Origin: Roseburia sp. | GTDB taxonomy: Bacteria > Bacillota > Clostridia > Lachnospirales > Lachnospiraceae | Direction of reading: 5' to 3' | Assembly (NCBI GenBank): GCA_017621905.1 | Contig: JAGASC010000088.1 | Location: 1 to 14,815, forward strand | Length of the DNA: 14,815 bases | Shown here: one piece after another, positions 1-7,178 of the stretch | How positions within the stretch are numbered: position 1 is the stretch's first letter | How the letters are laid out: each line of letters opens with the position of its first letter | Made by a program: the position numbers and the translations under genes | The notes under the pieces: model-generated | The model's database searches: none | Seen by the model: only the letters and a program-made list of their open reading frames with translations | What the model was told of the DNA's origin: nothing

Positions 1-318
1 CGAAACACCCGCCAAGACAGTTTCGCCCCGACTTCCCCCTTTTCTATCTATTCACCACCTTCATAGTTGCCTTCTTTCTTTATAATATATCTCCCTATTC
101 ATCGTCAAGGGAAAATATAAAATTGGTGGAAGATTTTATAGTTTTTCGTGAAGATATTTTATTGTGAAGAATCGTATGGAATGATATCGTAATACCTAGG
201 AGAACATACAAAAAATACTTATAACTCCCGATAAAATGTGTGGCCACCAGAGTATCAGGTAACAAGTAAATCTCCCCTATCAACTAAAAAATATTATGAA
301 AAACAGGAGGAAACGAAA
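1..318. other. Upstream intergenic region, no gene seen
   Basis: I see no convincing gene here; the only longer open frames are unsupported by a ribosome site. At the left edge, CGAAAC (1-6) and GTTTCG (20-25) could form the end of a hairpin belonging to whatever lies to the left. The heptamer GTGAAGA occurs at 148-154 and 164-170, with the related GTGGAAGA at 126-133, spaced 22 and 16 bases apart, which could be activator or repressor sites. A weak promoter-like pair, TTGTGA (162-167) and TATCGT (185-190) with a 17-base gap, overlaps these repeats. The promoter of the left-arm operon is presumably here, but I cannot place it firmly. Confidence 0.4.
305..310 (+). promoter_or_regulatory. Ribosome binding site deciding the first gene's start
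   Basis: A perfect AGGAGG lies 8 bases before the ATG at 319. The frame stays open upstream to an ATG at 238, but that codon has no ribosome site and the added 27 residues look like untranslated leader, so 319 is the start. Confidence 0.85.
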
Positions 319-2124
319 ATGCCACTTTATGAAGACAAACATAATGCGGAAAATGTCATCAAGGTAAGCAAAGAAACAGTGGAATCAGCAGTATTCGGTA
401 CAGACAAAGTCGTAAAAGTAATTGCTGATCAGTTAAATGCTGCCGGCACAGTAGCACTCGACGGTTGGTACGGAGTGGACTATCAGGCAATCGTAGAGTA
501 TGTAAAACAGGAAATGAATCAGCGCGGGGCTGATTGCGAATTTATCGATGCAAGTACATTATACATCTCCCAGGAGAAACTTGCAGAGTATAAACAACCG
601 TATATCACAGACGACCCGGGCTTTGGATATGTAAATGACAGCGGTATGGTATCTGATATCATGGATGCGGATGCGCTAAAAGCACTTTCCGACAAACTGG
701 CACAGGCAGGGAAACCGGTTTTGGTATACGGCGTTGGTGCTGCAGTACCGGAACTGAGAGATGCCTATGGCAAGGTATTTTATCTTGACACCACCATGCA
801 GCGTCTGGAATTAAAGATGTGGGAAGGACAGCTGATTCCATTTGGCTGCACAGAGGCACCTGAGTATTATAACTGGAAAGAATATCATTACAATGACTTC
901 TATCTGCTGTGGCGCCATAAGAAATATATGTTCACACAGCTGGACTTCTATCTGGAAGCTTATGACCTGGAGAACCTGAAAATGGTAACCCGCGCAGGTT
1001 ACGATGAGATCGTAGCAGAAGCGGTAAAACATCCGATCAAGCAGGTACAGATTTTCCAGCCGGGTCCATGGGGCGCATACCGTCACAAAGACCTCTGGGA
1101 TATTAAAGGATTAGAGATTTCTGCATGGAACAAAATGTCCGGACCGGAAATGTCTGTTGTTATCGACTTCGGCGCAGAGCAGATGTTGAACTTCCCATTG
1201 ATCAACTTACTGAAACACAATAAAGAAGTAACCGGTGACTATATGGCAGAGAACTATCCTGACCTGTGGCCTCTCGACATCTGGCTTGACGATGGATATT
1301 TCCCGGATAAACAGCCGGCAGAGCGTATTTCCATGCCAATTCATAACCATCCAAGCAGCCGTTATGTGAAGAGCCACTTCAACGAGCCGCTGGGAAGATA
1401 TGAGACCTACTATATTGCAGAGGCATATGAAGGCGCTAATACATGGATGGGATTCAAGGATGACTGCGATCTGGAAGAGTTCGAGAACAAGTGCTACGAA
1501 TCCAACAACTTAGAGCCGATCGAGAACTGGAAAGATTACATTGCCAACTGGCAGTCCAACGTGGGTGATCTTTACCTGATTCCACCAGGAACCACTCACG
1601 GACACGGCGGCAATCAGATGGTCCTGGAGATGGATACCAGCCCATCCATCGCAGGAACAGAGTATTCCTTCTTCCAGTATGACTTTGCACGTAATTCCTG
1701 GGATGATGAAACAAAGACCATGACAGGCAAGCCTCTGAAAATGCATCTGAAACATGCATTCGATAACGAGCACTATCGCCGTGCAAAATATGTACAGGAG
1801 AACCTGCGTGCAAGAGCTGAGGTAACTCTTTGGACAAAAGAATATTGGATGGATAAATTCTCCAGTCTTCCGGAAATGCCGTTTGATATCGAAAGAATCT
1901 ATTTTGACAAACGCGGTGAGTACACAACTTCCGGCAAGCACTTACAGATTATTACACTGACCGTTGGTCACAACGTAACAATACGCAGCAAATCCAATCC
2001 GGAGCTTAGCACAAGTATTGAGCGTCTGCAGTGTGTTGCAGTACCTGCTTATTTTGGTGATTATGAAATCATTTCAGAAGACGGCAGCTTCTGTACCTGT
2101 GTAATTTTCTACATGAAGAAATAA
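319..2124 (+). CDS. Phosphomannose-isomerase-like cupin protein with a degenerate P-loop-like N-terminal domain
   Basis: A 601-residue cytoplasmic protein with no signal peptide or membrane segment. The C-terminal half (about 280-600) resembles class I mannose-6-phosphate isomerase and related cupins. A first histidine pair lies in IHNHPSS (H342, H344), followed by E362 in GRYETYY and a second cupin strand GDLYLIPPGTTHGHGG with H427 and H429. These fit a metal-binding sugar isomerase or sugar-phosphate-binding cupin. The N-terminal part (about 20-170) follows the pattern of small P-loop kinases: a hydrophobic strand then DGWYGVDYQ where a Walker A G-x-GK-S/T is expected, and later VLVYGVGAAVPELRD and VFYLDTT. 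The lysine and serine/threonine of Walker A are absent, so this part probably does not bind ATP in the usual way. It is first in a run of sugar-metabolism genes. The family assignment of the cupin half is fairly secure; the substrate is unknown. Confidence 0.75.
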   Translation: MPLYEDKHNAENVIKVSKETVESAVFGTDKVVKVIADQLNAAGTVALDGWYGVDYQAIVEYVKQEMNQRGADCEFIDASTLYISQEKLAEYKQPYITDDPGFGYVNDSGMVSDIMDADALKALSDKLAQAGKPVLVYGVGAAVPELRDAYGKVFYLDTTMQRLELKMWEGQLIPFGCTEAPEYYNWKEYHYNDFYLLWRHKKYMFTQLDFYLEAYDLENLKMVTRAGYDEIVAEAVKHPIKQVQIFQPGPWGAYRHKDLWDIKGLEISAWNKMSGPEMSVVIDFGAEQMLNFPLINLLKHNKEVTGDYMAENYPDLWPLDIWLDDGYFPDKQPAERISMPIHNHPSSRYVKSHFNEPLGRYETYYIAEAYEGANTWMGFKDDCDLEEFENKCYESNNLEPIENWKDYIANWQSNVGDLYLIPPGTTHGHGGNQMVLEMDTSPSIAGTEYSFFQYDFARNSWDDETKTMTGKPLKMHLKHAFDNEHYRRAKYVQENLRARAEVTLWTKEYWMDKFSSLPEMPFDIERIYFDKRGEYTTSGKHLQIITLTVGHNVTIRSKSNPELSTSIERLQCVAVPAYFGDYEIISEDGSFCTCVIFYMKK

Positions 2125-2192
2125 AACGGAATTTTTGCGTTGCATGTAAACAAATCACGGAATATGGTCTGTGAAGCGTAATCATAAAATCC

Positions 2193-2236
2193 ATAAGGGG
2201 TACAGAAATATTTTTAAATGTACCCCTTATTTTTTT
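2193..2236 (+). terminator. Intercistronic hairpin terminator or attenuator
   Basis: A perfect 11-bp stem (2193-2203 with 2220-2230), 16-base loop, followed directly by six T. It lies 68 bases after the first gene and only 20 bases before the ATG of the next, just upstream of that gene's ribosome site. It should end or strongly reduce transcription from the first gene into the second. Confidence 0.85.
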
Positions 2237-2245
2237 AATTGAAGC

Positions 2246-2252
2246 AAGGAGG
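2246..2252 (+). promoter_or_regulatory. Ribosome binding site deciding the DUF4432 gene start
   Basis: AAGGAGG lies four bases before the ATG at 2257. A TTG at 2239 in the same frame would put this site inside the coding region and has no site of its own, so it is rejected as the start. Confidence 0.8.
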
Positions 2253-2256
2253 ATTT

Positions 2257-3231
2257 ATGAATCCATATATCGGACATGATTCCCAGATTTACGGAATCGA
2301 AGAGCACCGTCTGGTGGGCGGAAAAGGTGATGGTCTGCGCCTATATGAGGTAAATAACGGAAAAGGACTTATGCTCACTGTTTCACCGGACAGAAATGGA
2401 GATATCACAAGACTGCGTTTTAAAGGCATCAATATGAGCTATATGTCGCCTTCCGGATATGCGGCACCAGCCTATTTTAATGGTTTTGGCGATAACTGGA
2501 AAGTTTCCTTTACCGCCGGTTTCCTTACCACCTGCGGTCTGGAGAATGTAAGCTGCTGCTGCACAGATGATGGCGAAGAACTGCCCTTTCACGGTTCTAT
2601 TGGCAACCGCCCCTGTGAACAAGCCTATTGGACCGAAGAAGACGGGAAGCTGGTGATCCACACCGTTACAAAGGATGAGGTTCTCTTTGGAAGAAAACTT
2701 CGACTGGAACGAAGAATCGAAGTCTCCACCGAGGAAAATTCTTTTGAAATCTGTGATGTTGTAAAAAATACCGGAGACAGAGTGGAGCCCATGGAGCTTC
2801 TCTATCATATGAATATGGGTTATCCGCTGCTGGACGAAGACAGCATTGTAAAAATATCTTCCGCAGAGGTAATCCCCTATGATGACCATGCAGCGGAGGA
2901 TATTGCCAACTGGATGCATATGGAAAAGCCAACTCCAAACTGCCAGGAACGCTGTTATCTCCACAAATTTGCAGATAAAAACGGGAAAGCCTCCATTTTC
3001 CAGCCGAAGCTTGGTATGGGACTTTCTATTACCTTTGACACAGAGGAACTGGATAGCTTTGTAGAATGGAAGTCCATGGGAGTACGTGATTATGCCCTTG
3101 GTCTTGAATGCGGAAACTGCTATCCCGGCGGAAGGGATATTATGAGAAAAACCGGTATGCTGAAATTTATGCAGCCCGGCGAAGTGAAAGAATACCATGT
3201 AAAAATAACCATGATGGAAGAAAATCATTAA
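2257..3231 (+). CDS. Aldose 1-epimerase-like protein, DUF4432 family
   Basis: A 324-residue cytoplasmic protein of the galactose-mutarotase superfamily, DUF4432 branch, which acts on or binds the carbohydrate ring in a beta-sandwich cleft. Family landmarks appear in order: LPFHGSIGNRP (H112), the YHMNMGYPLLDE block (H184), and near the C-terminus LGLECGNCYPGGRD with E284, where the family usually has an E-x-x-N-C pattern. Length is normal for the family. It follows the cupin gene after a terminator hairpin, and the deacetylase starts 17 bases after its stop, so those two are very likely co-transcribed. Its probable job is interconverting anomers, or a related epimerisation, of the sugar handled by the neighbouring isomerase. 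The substrate cannot be read from the sequence. Confidence 0.85.
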   Translation: MNPYIGHDSQIYGIEEHRLVGGKGDGLRLYEVNNGKGLMLTVSPDRNGDITRLRFKGINMSYMSPSGYAAPAYFNGFGDNWKVSFTAGFLTTCGLENVSCCCTDDGEELPFHGSIGNRPCEQAYWTEEDGKLVIHTVTKDEVLFGRKLRLERRIEVSTEENSFEICDVVKNTGDRVEPMELLYHMNMGYPLLDEDSIVKISSAEVIPYDDHAAEDIANWMHMEKPTPNCQERCYLHKFADKNGKASIFQPKLGMGLSITFDTEELDSFVEWKSMGVRDYALGLECGNCYPGGRDIMRKTGMLKFMQPGEVKEYHVKITMMEENH

Positions 3232-3248
3232 AAAACGGAGGTACCACC

Positions 3249-3965
3249 ATGAACATATTAGCAATCGGAGCACATCCGGATGACATCGAAACGTCCTGTG
3301 GCGGAACACTGGCAAAATATGCCAAAATGGGCCACAAAGTATTTACGGCTACCGCTACCAATGGAAATATCGGTTCGTCTACACTCTCTATGGAGGAAAT
3401 TGCTGCTATCCGAAAAGAAGAGGCAAGAAGAGCAGCTGCACACATCGGCGCAGAATATATCTGCCTGGATTATGATGATGAAATGTTTTTTGAAGATAAG
3501 GCAGCCAGACTGGCATTTATCGATCTGGTAAGATACTGCAAAGCAGACGTGATCCTGACCCATAACCCGGAGGATTACAATCCGGATCATGAGCTGACCA
3601 GTAAAATTGTCAATGATATTGCAGTGATGATTCCCATCGAAAAAATACACACAAAATCTCCGGCCTATGATAAAATACCGATCATTGCCTATTTTGAACC
3701 TGTAAACGGATTAGGGTTTGTTCCAACGGAATATGTGGATATTACAGATACAATAGACATAAAAATGGCTATGTGCCGGGAGCACAAGAGCCAGGTTTCC
3801 TGGATGCAGGATAATTACAAAGATACTATGGCAGATAAAGATTTCTTCGATGATTACCGCACGATTGCCCGGTACAGAGGAATCCAGTGCGGTGTCGAGT
3901 TTGCTGAAGGATTCCGCATGGCAAATGATGCTTACCGTGTGGTTCCGAGACGTATTTTGCCGTAA
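3249..3965 (+). CDS. PIG-L/LmbE family zinc-dependent deacetylase
   Basis: A 238-residue protein with the hallmarks of the PIG-L family, which removes N-acetyl groups from sugars (GlcNAc-PI, GlcNAc-Ins and GlcNAc-malate type, or small diacetylchitobiose-type substrates). The N-terminal strand leads into AHPDD (8-12), giving zinc ligands H9 and D12 with D11 as likely general base. The third ligand is in HNPEDYNPDH (H114). GGTLAKYAKMGHKV, typical of the family, follows the first motif. The start is the ATG 6 bases after GGAGGT (3237-3242); the frame is open further upstream inside the previous gene but without a ribosome site. It sits between an epimerase and an isomerase, so the natural reading is that the pathway meets an N-acetylated sugar. 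Other amide or ester substrates are possible. Confidence 0.88.
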   Translation: MNILAIGAHPDDIETSCGGTLAKYAKMGHKVFTATATNGNIGSSTLSMEEIAAIRKEEARRAAAHIGAEYICLDYDDEMFFEDKAARLAFIDLVRYCKADVILTHNPEDYNPDHELTSKIVNDIAVMIPIEKIHTKSPAYDKIPIIAYFEPVNGLGFVPTEYVDITDTIDIKMAMCREHKSQVSWMQDNYKDTMADKDFFDDYRTIARYRGIQCGVEFAEGFRMANDAYRVVPRRILP

Positions 3966-3984
3966 AATTTTTTTGAAAACAAGT

Positions 3985-4055
3985 GAGGAAAATCCTCTGC
4001 TCCCACAGGAGTGAAAACTCTGCAGGCAGAGTTGCATTTTTCCTTCGGAAAACAA
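3985..4055 (+). repeat. Foldback intergenic repeat, copy 1
   Basis: The outer arms are GAGGAAAA (3985-3992) and TTTTCCTT (4038-4045, one G-T pair). Inside lie a small CTCC/GGAG hairpin and a perfect stem of 8 bases (4016-4023 with 4026-4033), so the RNA would form a branched structure. The first 23 bases match copy 2 at 22 positions, and its tail GCATTTTTCC-TCGGAAAA recurs in copy 2 with small changes. It has no terminator-like T tract after the outer stem. Confidence 0.75.
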
Positions 4056-4074
4056 ATTTTCTATGAGAAAATTA

Positions 4075-4130
4075 GGAGGAAAATCCCCTGCTCCCACAAA
4101 GGTGGTCGCATTTTTCCTCCGGAAAAACAA
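4075..4130 (+). repeat. Foldback intergenic repeat, copy 2, ending at a ribosome site
   Basis: The arms GGAGGAAAA (4075-4083) and TTTTCCTCC (4112-4120) pair perfectly over 9 bp. The inner part is shorter than in copy 1 by 17 bases, with CCAC/GTGG replacing the larger inner hairpin. The tail runs straight into AAGGAGG (4129-4135), the ribosome site of the next gene, so folding could affect that gene's translation. Confidence 0.75.
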
Positions 4131-4140
4131 GGAGGATTGT

Positions 4141-5445
4141 ATGAAGATTAATATTGCAGCAATAGGGCTGGGACATCCCTTTGAAATTGGTTACGAAAAC
4201 GCGGAAACTTTACGTAATCAGACCGCAGAAGCTTTAAACTCTGTGGGTGTTGTCTGCCACAATATCGACGTTGTGCTCCACGATTTGGAAAGCGTTGAAA
4301 AGGCAGTAGCTCTGTTAAAAGATGTGGAAGCGGATGCTTTGTTGATTTGTGTTGCAACTTGGAGTGAAGACCATCATCTGCTGGATCTGCTTGCATACGT
4401 GGACAAGCCCCTTATTATACGGGCATATCCCCATAGAGAGACAGGTTCTCTGTGTTGTGCGCATCAGATTGGCGCAGTATTTACCGATATTGGAAAAACT
4501 TACGAGTTCGTGTATGGCGAAGCGGACAGCATTGCCTGTGCAAATCAGACAAAACAAATCGGTACCGCATTGGCGCTGGCTAATCGCATGGAGCATGTAA
4601 GAGTCGGAGCCATCGGCGGCCGTGTAAAAGGAATGACAGAGATTGCCTATGATGAATTTGCAATCAAACAGAAACTAGGGGCCAGAGTAGTAAATCTGGA
4701 TGAAAAAGAAATGACAGAAAAAGTGGCAGCTATGACAGACGAGGAAGCGGAAAAACTTCTGGAAGAAAAGAGCGAACTCTTAAAGCCATGTAAGGTCCTG
4801 TCTTCCAAAGAGTCTATGCTGGAATCCATAAAATATTATGGAGCATTGAAACAGCTGGTGGATGAATATGCCCTGGAGGCTCTGTCCGTAAAATGCTACA
4901 CCACCTATATGGGAAAGGTCTGTCTGGGCTATTCCATTTTGGCGGAAGAAGGCGTGATGAGCGCCTGCGAGGGAGATGTAACAAATGCCCTTACCATGAA
5001 GCTTTTGTACGAATTGAGCGGCCTTCCGGTAAATAATACGGATCTGCTCTATCTGGACGAGGAGAAAAACACGATTCTGTTCGCCCACTGTGGTTCCTCC
5101 GGATTTTCCATCGCAGAGGGCGAGGTTGAGCTTGCACCGGTACGTCTGGCAGAGACCGGCGTCTGCAGCCGTTTTCTGATGAAAACAGGAACGGTTACAG
5201 CTGTCAATATCTGCGGACACGGAGATCAGTTCCGTATGTCGGTCATGACAGGAAAAGCGATTCCCTGCGGCATGGAATTTCCCGGAAATCCGGTGGTCAT
5301 CCGCTTTGAAAAGAAGGTGGAGCAGATCAATCAGGAGATTATGCAGAATGGAATCGGTCATCACTGGATGGTGGGATACGGAGATTATCGTGAGGAGCTG
5401 CGGAGTTTCTGTAAAATAAAAGGCATCAAACTTTATGAGATTTAA
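4141..5445 (+). CDS. L-fucose/L-arabinose isomerase-family protein
   Basis: A 434-residue cytoplasmic protein of the fucose/arabinose isomerase fold, converting an aldose to a ketose with a metal ion. The N-terminal half (1-180) is a Rossmann-like region containing ADALLICVATWSEDHH and KPLIIRAYPHRE. The C-terminal catalytic region has CYTTYMGKVCLGYSILAEEG, then ACEGDVTNALTMKLL (E277), then DLLYLDEEKNTILFAHCG (D301/D306 and H316); the E, D and H are candidate metal ligands by analogy with FucI/AraA. It is shorter than classical FucI (about 590 residues) and fits the distinct shorter branch often annotated only as fucose-isomerase-like. The start is set by AAGGAGG (4129-4135). It closes the left-arm gene run and is followed by a strong terminator. 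Substrate unknown. Confidence 0.8.
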   Translation: MKINIAAIGLGHPFEIGYENAETLRNQTAEALNSVGVVCHNIDVVLHDLESVEKAVALLKDVEADALLICVATWSEDHHLLDLLAYVDKPLIIRAYPHRETGSLCCAHQIGAVFTDIGKTYEFVYGEADSIACANQTKQIGTALALANRMEHVRVGAIGGRVKGMTEIAYDEFAIKQKLGARVVNLDEKEMTEKVAAMTDEEAEKLLEEKSELLKPCKVLSSKESMLESIKYYGALKQLVDEYALEALSVKCYTTYMGKVCLGYSILAEEGVMSACEGDVTNALTMKLLYELSGLPVNNTDLLYLDEEKNTILFAHCGSSGFSIAEGEVELAPVRLAETGVCSRFLMKTGTVTAVNICGHGDQFRMSVMTGKAIPCGMEFPGNPVVIRFEKKVEQINQEIMQNGIGHHWMVGYGDYREELRSFCKIKGIKLYEI

Positions 5446-5494
5446 TCTCTCCTTGGTGATTCCTTAATGATATTTTGGAAAGAAAGTGTAAATA

Positions 5495-5534
5495 AAGTGT
5501 GCAGGTTACCAGAAACAAACCTGCACACTTTTTT
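5495..5534 (+). terminator. Strong hairpin terminator, probably bidirectional
   Basis: A perfect 11-bp stem (5497-5507 with 5518-5528), extended by A-T pairs, 10-base loop, followed by six T on the plus strand. On the minus strand the same stem is followed by TTTATTT, so it could also stop transcripts arriving from the right, including those of the decayed hydrolase fragment ending at 5577. Confidence 0.88.
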
Positions 5535-5576
5535 GATTATAGAGAACGTCTATTATTTTGATAAAATTTTCTCATA

Positions 5577-5660
5577 TTATACCACCTCAAAGGCTGCAAA
5601 ACCATAAGGTGCTATTTCTGACAAATATACCATATCCCTTTCAAGCTTTCCGGAACAGTT
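5577..5660 (-). pseudogene. C-terminal remnant of a second glycoside-hydrolase-like gene
   Basis: Read on the minus strand, this stretch gives 27 residues beginning NCSGKLERDM and ending APYGFAAFEVV before a TAA stop. It aligns without gaps to the last 27 residues of the frameshifted hydrolase at 7456 (NCTGELQGNR...QPFAFAGFEVE), with 13 identical positions and several conservative ones. The match covers exactly the extreme C-terminus of both and both frames end at the same point, so this is the tail of a diverged paralogue, not chance. An in-frame TAG precedes it and nothing upstream continues the homology, so the rest of the gene is gone. It lies just inside the bidirectional terminator, where a last operon gene would end. 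Confidence 0.75.
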
Positions 5661-5667
5661 CTAGTTT

Positions 5668-5847
5668 TTATTTTCCGCTGTACTGCAGCTTCTTTTGCGC
5701 TCCGTTCTTTATGTCGTGTATTCCTGCATTTTCACTTATGAAATACTCCTCCACAAATTCACCATTCTCCTCCGCTATCAGCCCTGTGTCGATACCGGCT
5801 TCCATCAGCTTATTTGCAAGCTTTTCTTTTACCTGATTTCGCAAAAT
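5668..5847 (-). pseudogene. Truncated C-terminal gene fragment, unrecognised
   Basis: A 59-codon minus-strand frame ends in TAA and is cut off upstream by an in-frame TGA, with no start codon carrying a ribosome site. The peptide is charged and protein-like, with NKLMEAGIDTGLIAEENGEF and then FVEEYFISENAGIHDIKNGA. The first part resembles the helix-turn pattern at the C-terminus of Rpn/PD-(D/E)XK nucleases (A-x-K-L-L-x-x-G-h-x-x-x-x-I-A-E-x-T-G), so it may be the tail of a lost Rpn-like gene, but the agreement is only a pattern and could mislead. It directly abuts the hydrolase remnant, suggesting a rearrangement junction near 5661-5667. Confidence 0.45.
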
Positions 5848-6116
5848 TCAGCATCTCTTACAAAAATGGGACCCTTTTTCACCGGATATTCTTAAACACA
5901 ATGCTGAAATTTTCCACTTTTTCTTGACATTATTCTTTTCACATAGTAGGCTTGCTTTTACAGACGATGGTTCTATATCAGAGAAGCCCTTTTGCTCTAT
6001 TTTCTAATTCCAATATCGCGTTTTATCTTCTCCCTTATCGGAGGAATTTACCACAAGGAATGATTAGAAAAACACCATTTTTAGACTTTTATAAAATTAT
6101 TTTTCAGTAAAATCCA
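5848..6116. other. Intergenic scar with an orphan hydrophobic frame
   Basis: No complete gene is seen. The plus-strand frame 5950-6063 runs from a TAG to a TGA and encodes 37 residues with a strongly hydrophobic, membrane-like core (EALLLYFLIPISRFIFSLI) ending GGIYHKE; it has no start codon with a ribosome site and may be the tail of a lost membrane protein or chance. The minus strand is open over 5848-5960 in the same frame as the neighbouring fragment apart from one TGA, consistent with a decayed longer gene. A lone TTGACA at 5924-5929 has no fitting -10 box. Confidence 0.3.
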
Positions 6117-6145
6117 TTGTCTGTTACTATGTTTTTTGTTATAGT
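6117..6145 (+). promoter_or_regulatory. Sigma-A-type promoter of the Rpn-family gene with overlapping inverted repeat
   Basis: TTGTCT (6117-6122) and TATAGT (6140-6145) are separated by exactly 17 bases, four and five matches to consensus. The inverted repeat TTACTAT (6124-6130) and ATAGTAA (6141-6147) spans the spacer and the -10 box, as an operator might. The start codon follows 46 bases after the -10 box. Confidence 0.6.
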
Positions 6146-6191
6146 AATCATAGGTGGTTTCTCTGTATAGTCTTTACGGAAAGGATACTAT

Positions 6192-7178
6192 ATGGCAGAA
6201 AGAAACGTGCTCCAGCGGGGCGCACTACAGCCAGTGCCAGAAGAAAGTTCTTCTGGTATTGGAAGTCTGGAAGAACTTATCGCTTCCGGTGCGAAACAAC
6301 CGGAAGATGCTTTGTCTTTCGGTATGCAACAGCAATATCCCATGCCTTCCGATGCACAGCAGCAGGAGGATGGCGCACTCAAAACCAGTATGCATTTTTT
6401 TGCAGACGAACTTCTTCCCTATTTGCATATTCCTGGGAAAGTCGTATCCTTCGCACCAACGGAACTGGTGCATCTGGACTTGCAGAAGCTTTATCAGGAC
6501 TTTAATCTCGTTATGGAGGATGGTTCCTGGAAGCATTTTGAATTTCAAAGTACCAACGAAGGGCTTGCGGGGCTGAAGAGATTTCGCGCATATGAAGCCT
6601 TGACCAGTTATCAACACAAGGTTGAGGTAACGACTTATGTATTATACTCTGGTACCATTAAAAGGCCTATGACGGAATTCACGGAGGGGATCAATGTATA
6701 TCGCGTTCATCCGATTATTATGCAGGATGAGGACGCAGACCAGTTGATTGCGGAACTTCAACGGAAAATTGAAGCAGGTGAACCGTTGACGAAGCAGGAT
6801 ATTGTACCTTTGACGCTATGCCCTTTAATGGGCGGTACTATGACGCAGAAGGAGCGAATCAAAGCTACATATGCGATTATTCGTCAGGCCACTGATGTAC
6901 CACCGGAAGAGATTAGAAAGATTGAGGCGGTGATTTATGCTATGGCAGACAGATTTTTAGAGTCTATGGATTTGGATGAGATTATGGAGGATATTAGTAT
7001 GACAAGGTTAGGTCAGAGATTGGTAAATAAAGGCGTGGAACAGGGTATTGAAATATTGATAGAAAGTTGCAAAGAACTCAATGCTTCTCGTCAAGTTACA
7101 CTCGAAAAGCTTATTAAAAAATGTGCTATTTCACCTGAACGTGCTGAGGAATACATGAAACAGTATTGGGATGTATGA
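6192..7178 (+). CDS. Rpn family recombination-promoting nuclease / PD-(D/E)XK transposase-like protein
   Basis: A 328-residue protein of the Rpn/PDDEXK group, DNA nucleases of the restriction-endonuclease fold that are widespread and often multicopy in gut Firmicutes and are sometimes called putative transposases. The core is at 85-135: DLQKLYQDFNLVMEDG gives the acidic residue D103, and WKHFEFQS gives E117 and Q119 of the E-x-Q/K motif, followed by KRFRAYEA (R130, R132, Y134). The C-terminal region has the family's GVEQGIEILIE element (281-291) and a helical tail. The first 65 residues are poorly conserved-looking and rich in Q, E and S, including QQQ twice, which is unusual for the family. 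A weak AAGGA precedes the ATG by 6 bases. It stands alone, facing the minus-strand operon, inside a scarred segment, which suggests it arrived separately from the sugar genes. Confidence 0.8.
   Translation: MAERNVLQRGALQPVPEESSSGIGSLEELIASGAKQPEDALSFGMQQQYPMPSDAQQQEDGALKTSMHFFADELLPYLHIPGKVVSFAPTELVHLDLQKLYQDFNLVMEDGSWKHFEFQSTNEGLAGLKRFRAYEALTSYQHKVEVTTYVLYSGTIKRPMTEFTEGINVYRVHPIIMQDEDADQLIAELQRKIEAGEPLTKQDIVPLTLCPLMGGTMTQKERIKATYAIIRQATDVPPEEIRKIEAVIYAMADRFLESMDLDEIMEDISMTRLGQRLVNKGVEQGIEILIESCKELNASRQVTLEKLIKKCAISPERAEEYMKQYWDV

Noticed and set aside
67..86. TTGCCT followed by TATAAT as a promoter
   Set aside because: The gap is only 8 bases, and no -35-like box lies 17 bases before the TATAAT.
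238..318. Upstream ATG extension of the first gene
   Set aside because: The perfect AGGAGG before 319 decides the start; the extension has no ribosome site.
2383..3315. Long antisense open frame of 310 residues opposite the DUF4432 gene
   Set aside because: It lies wholly opposite a clear gene, has no ribosome site, and its translation is cysteine-, phenylalanine- and histidine-rich without family motifs.
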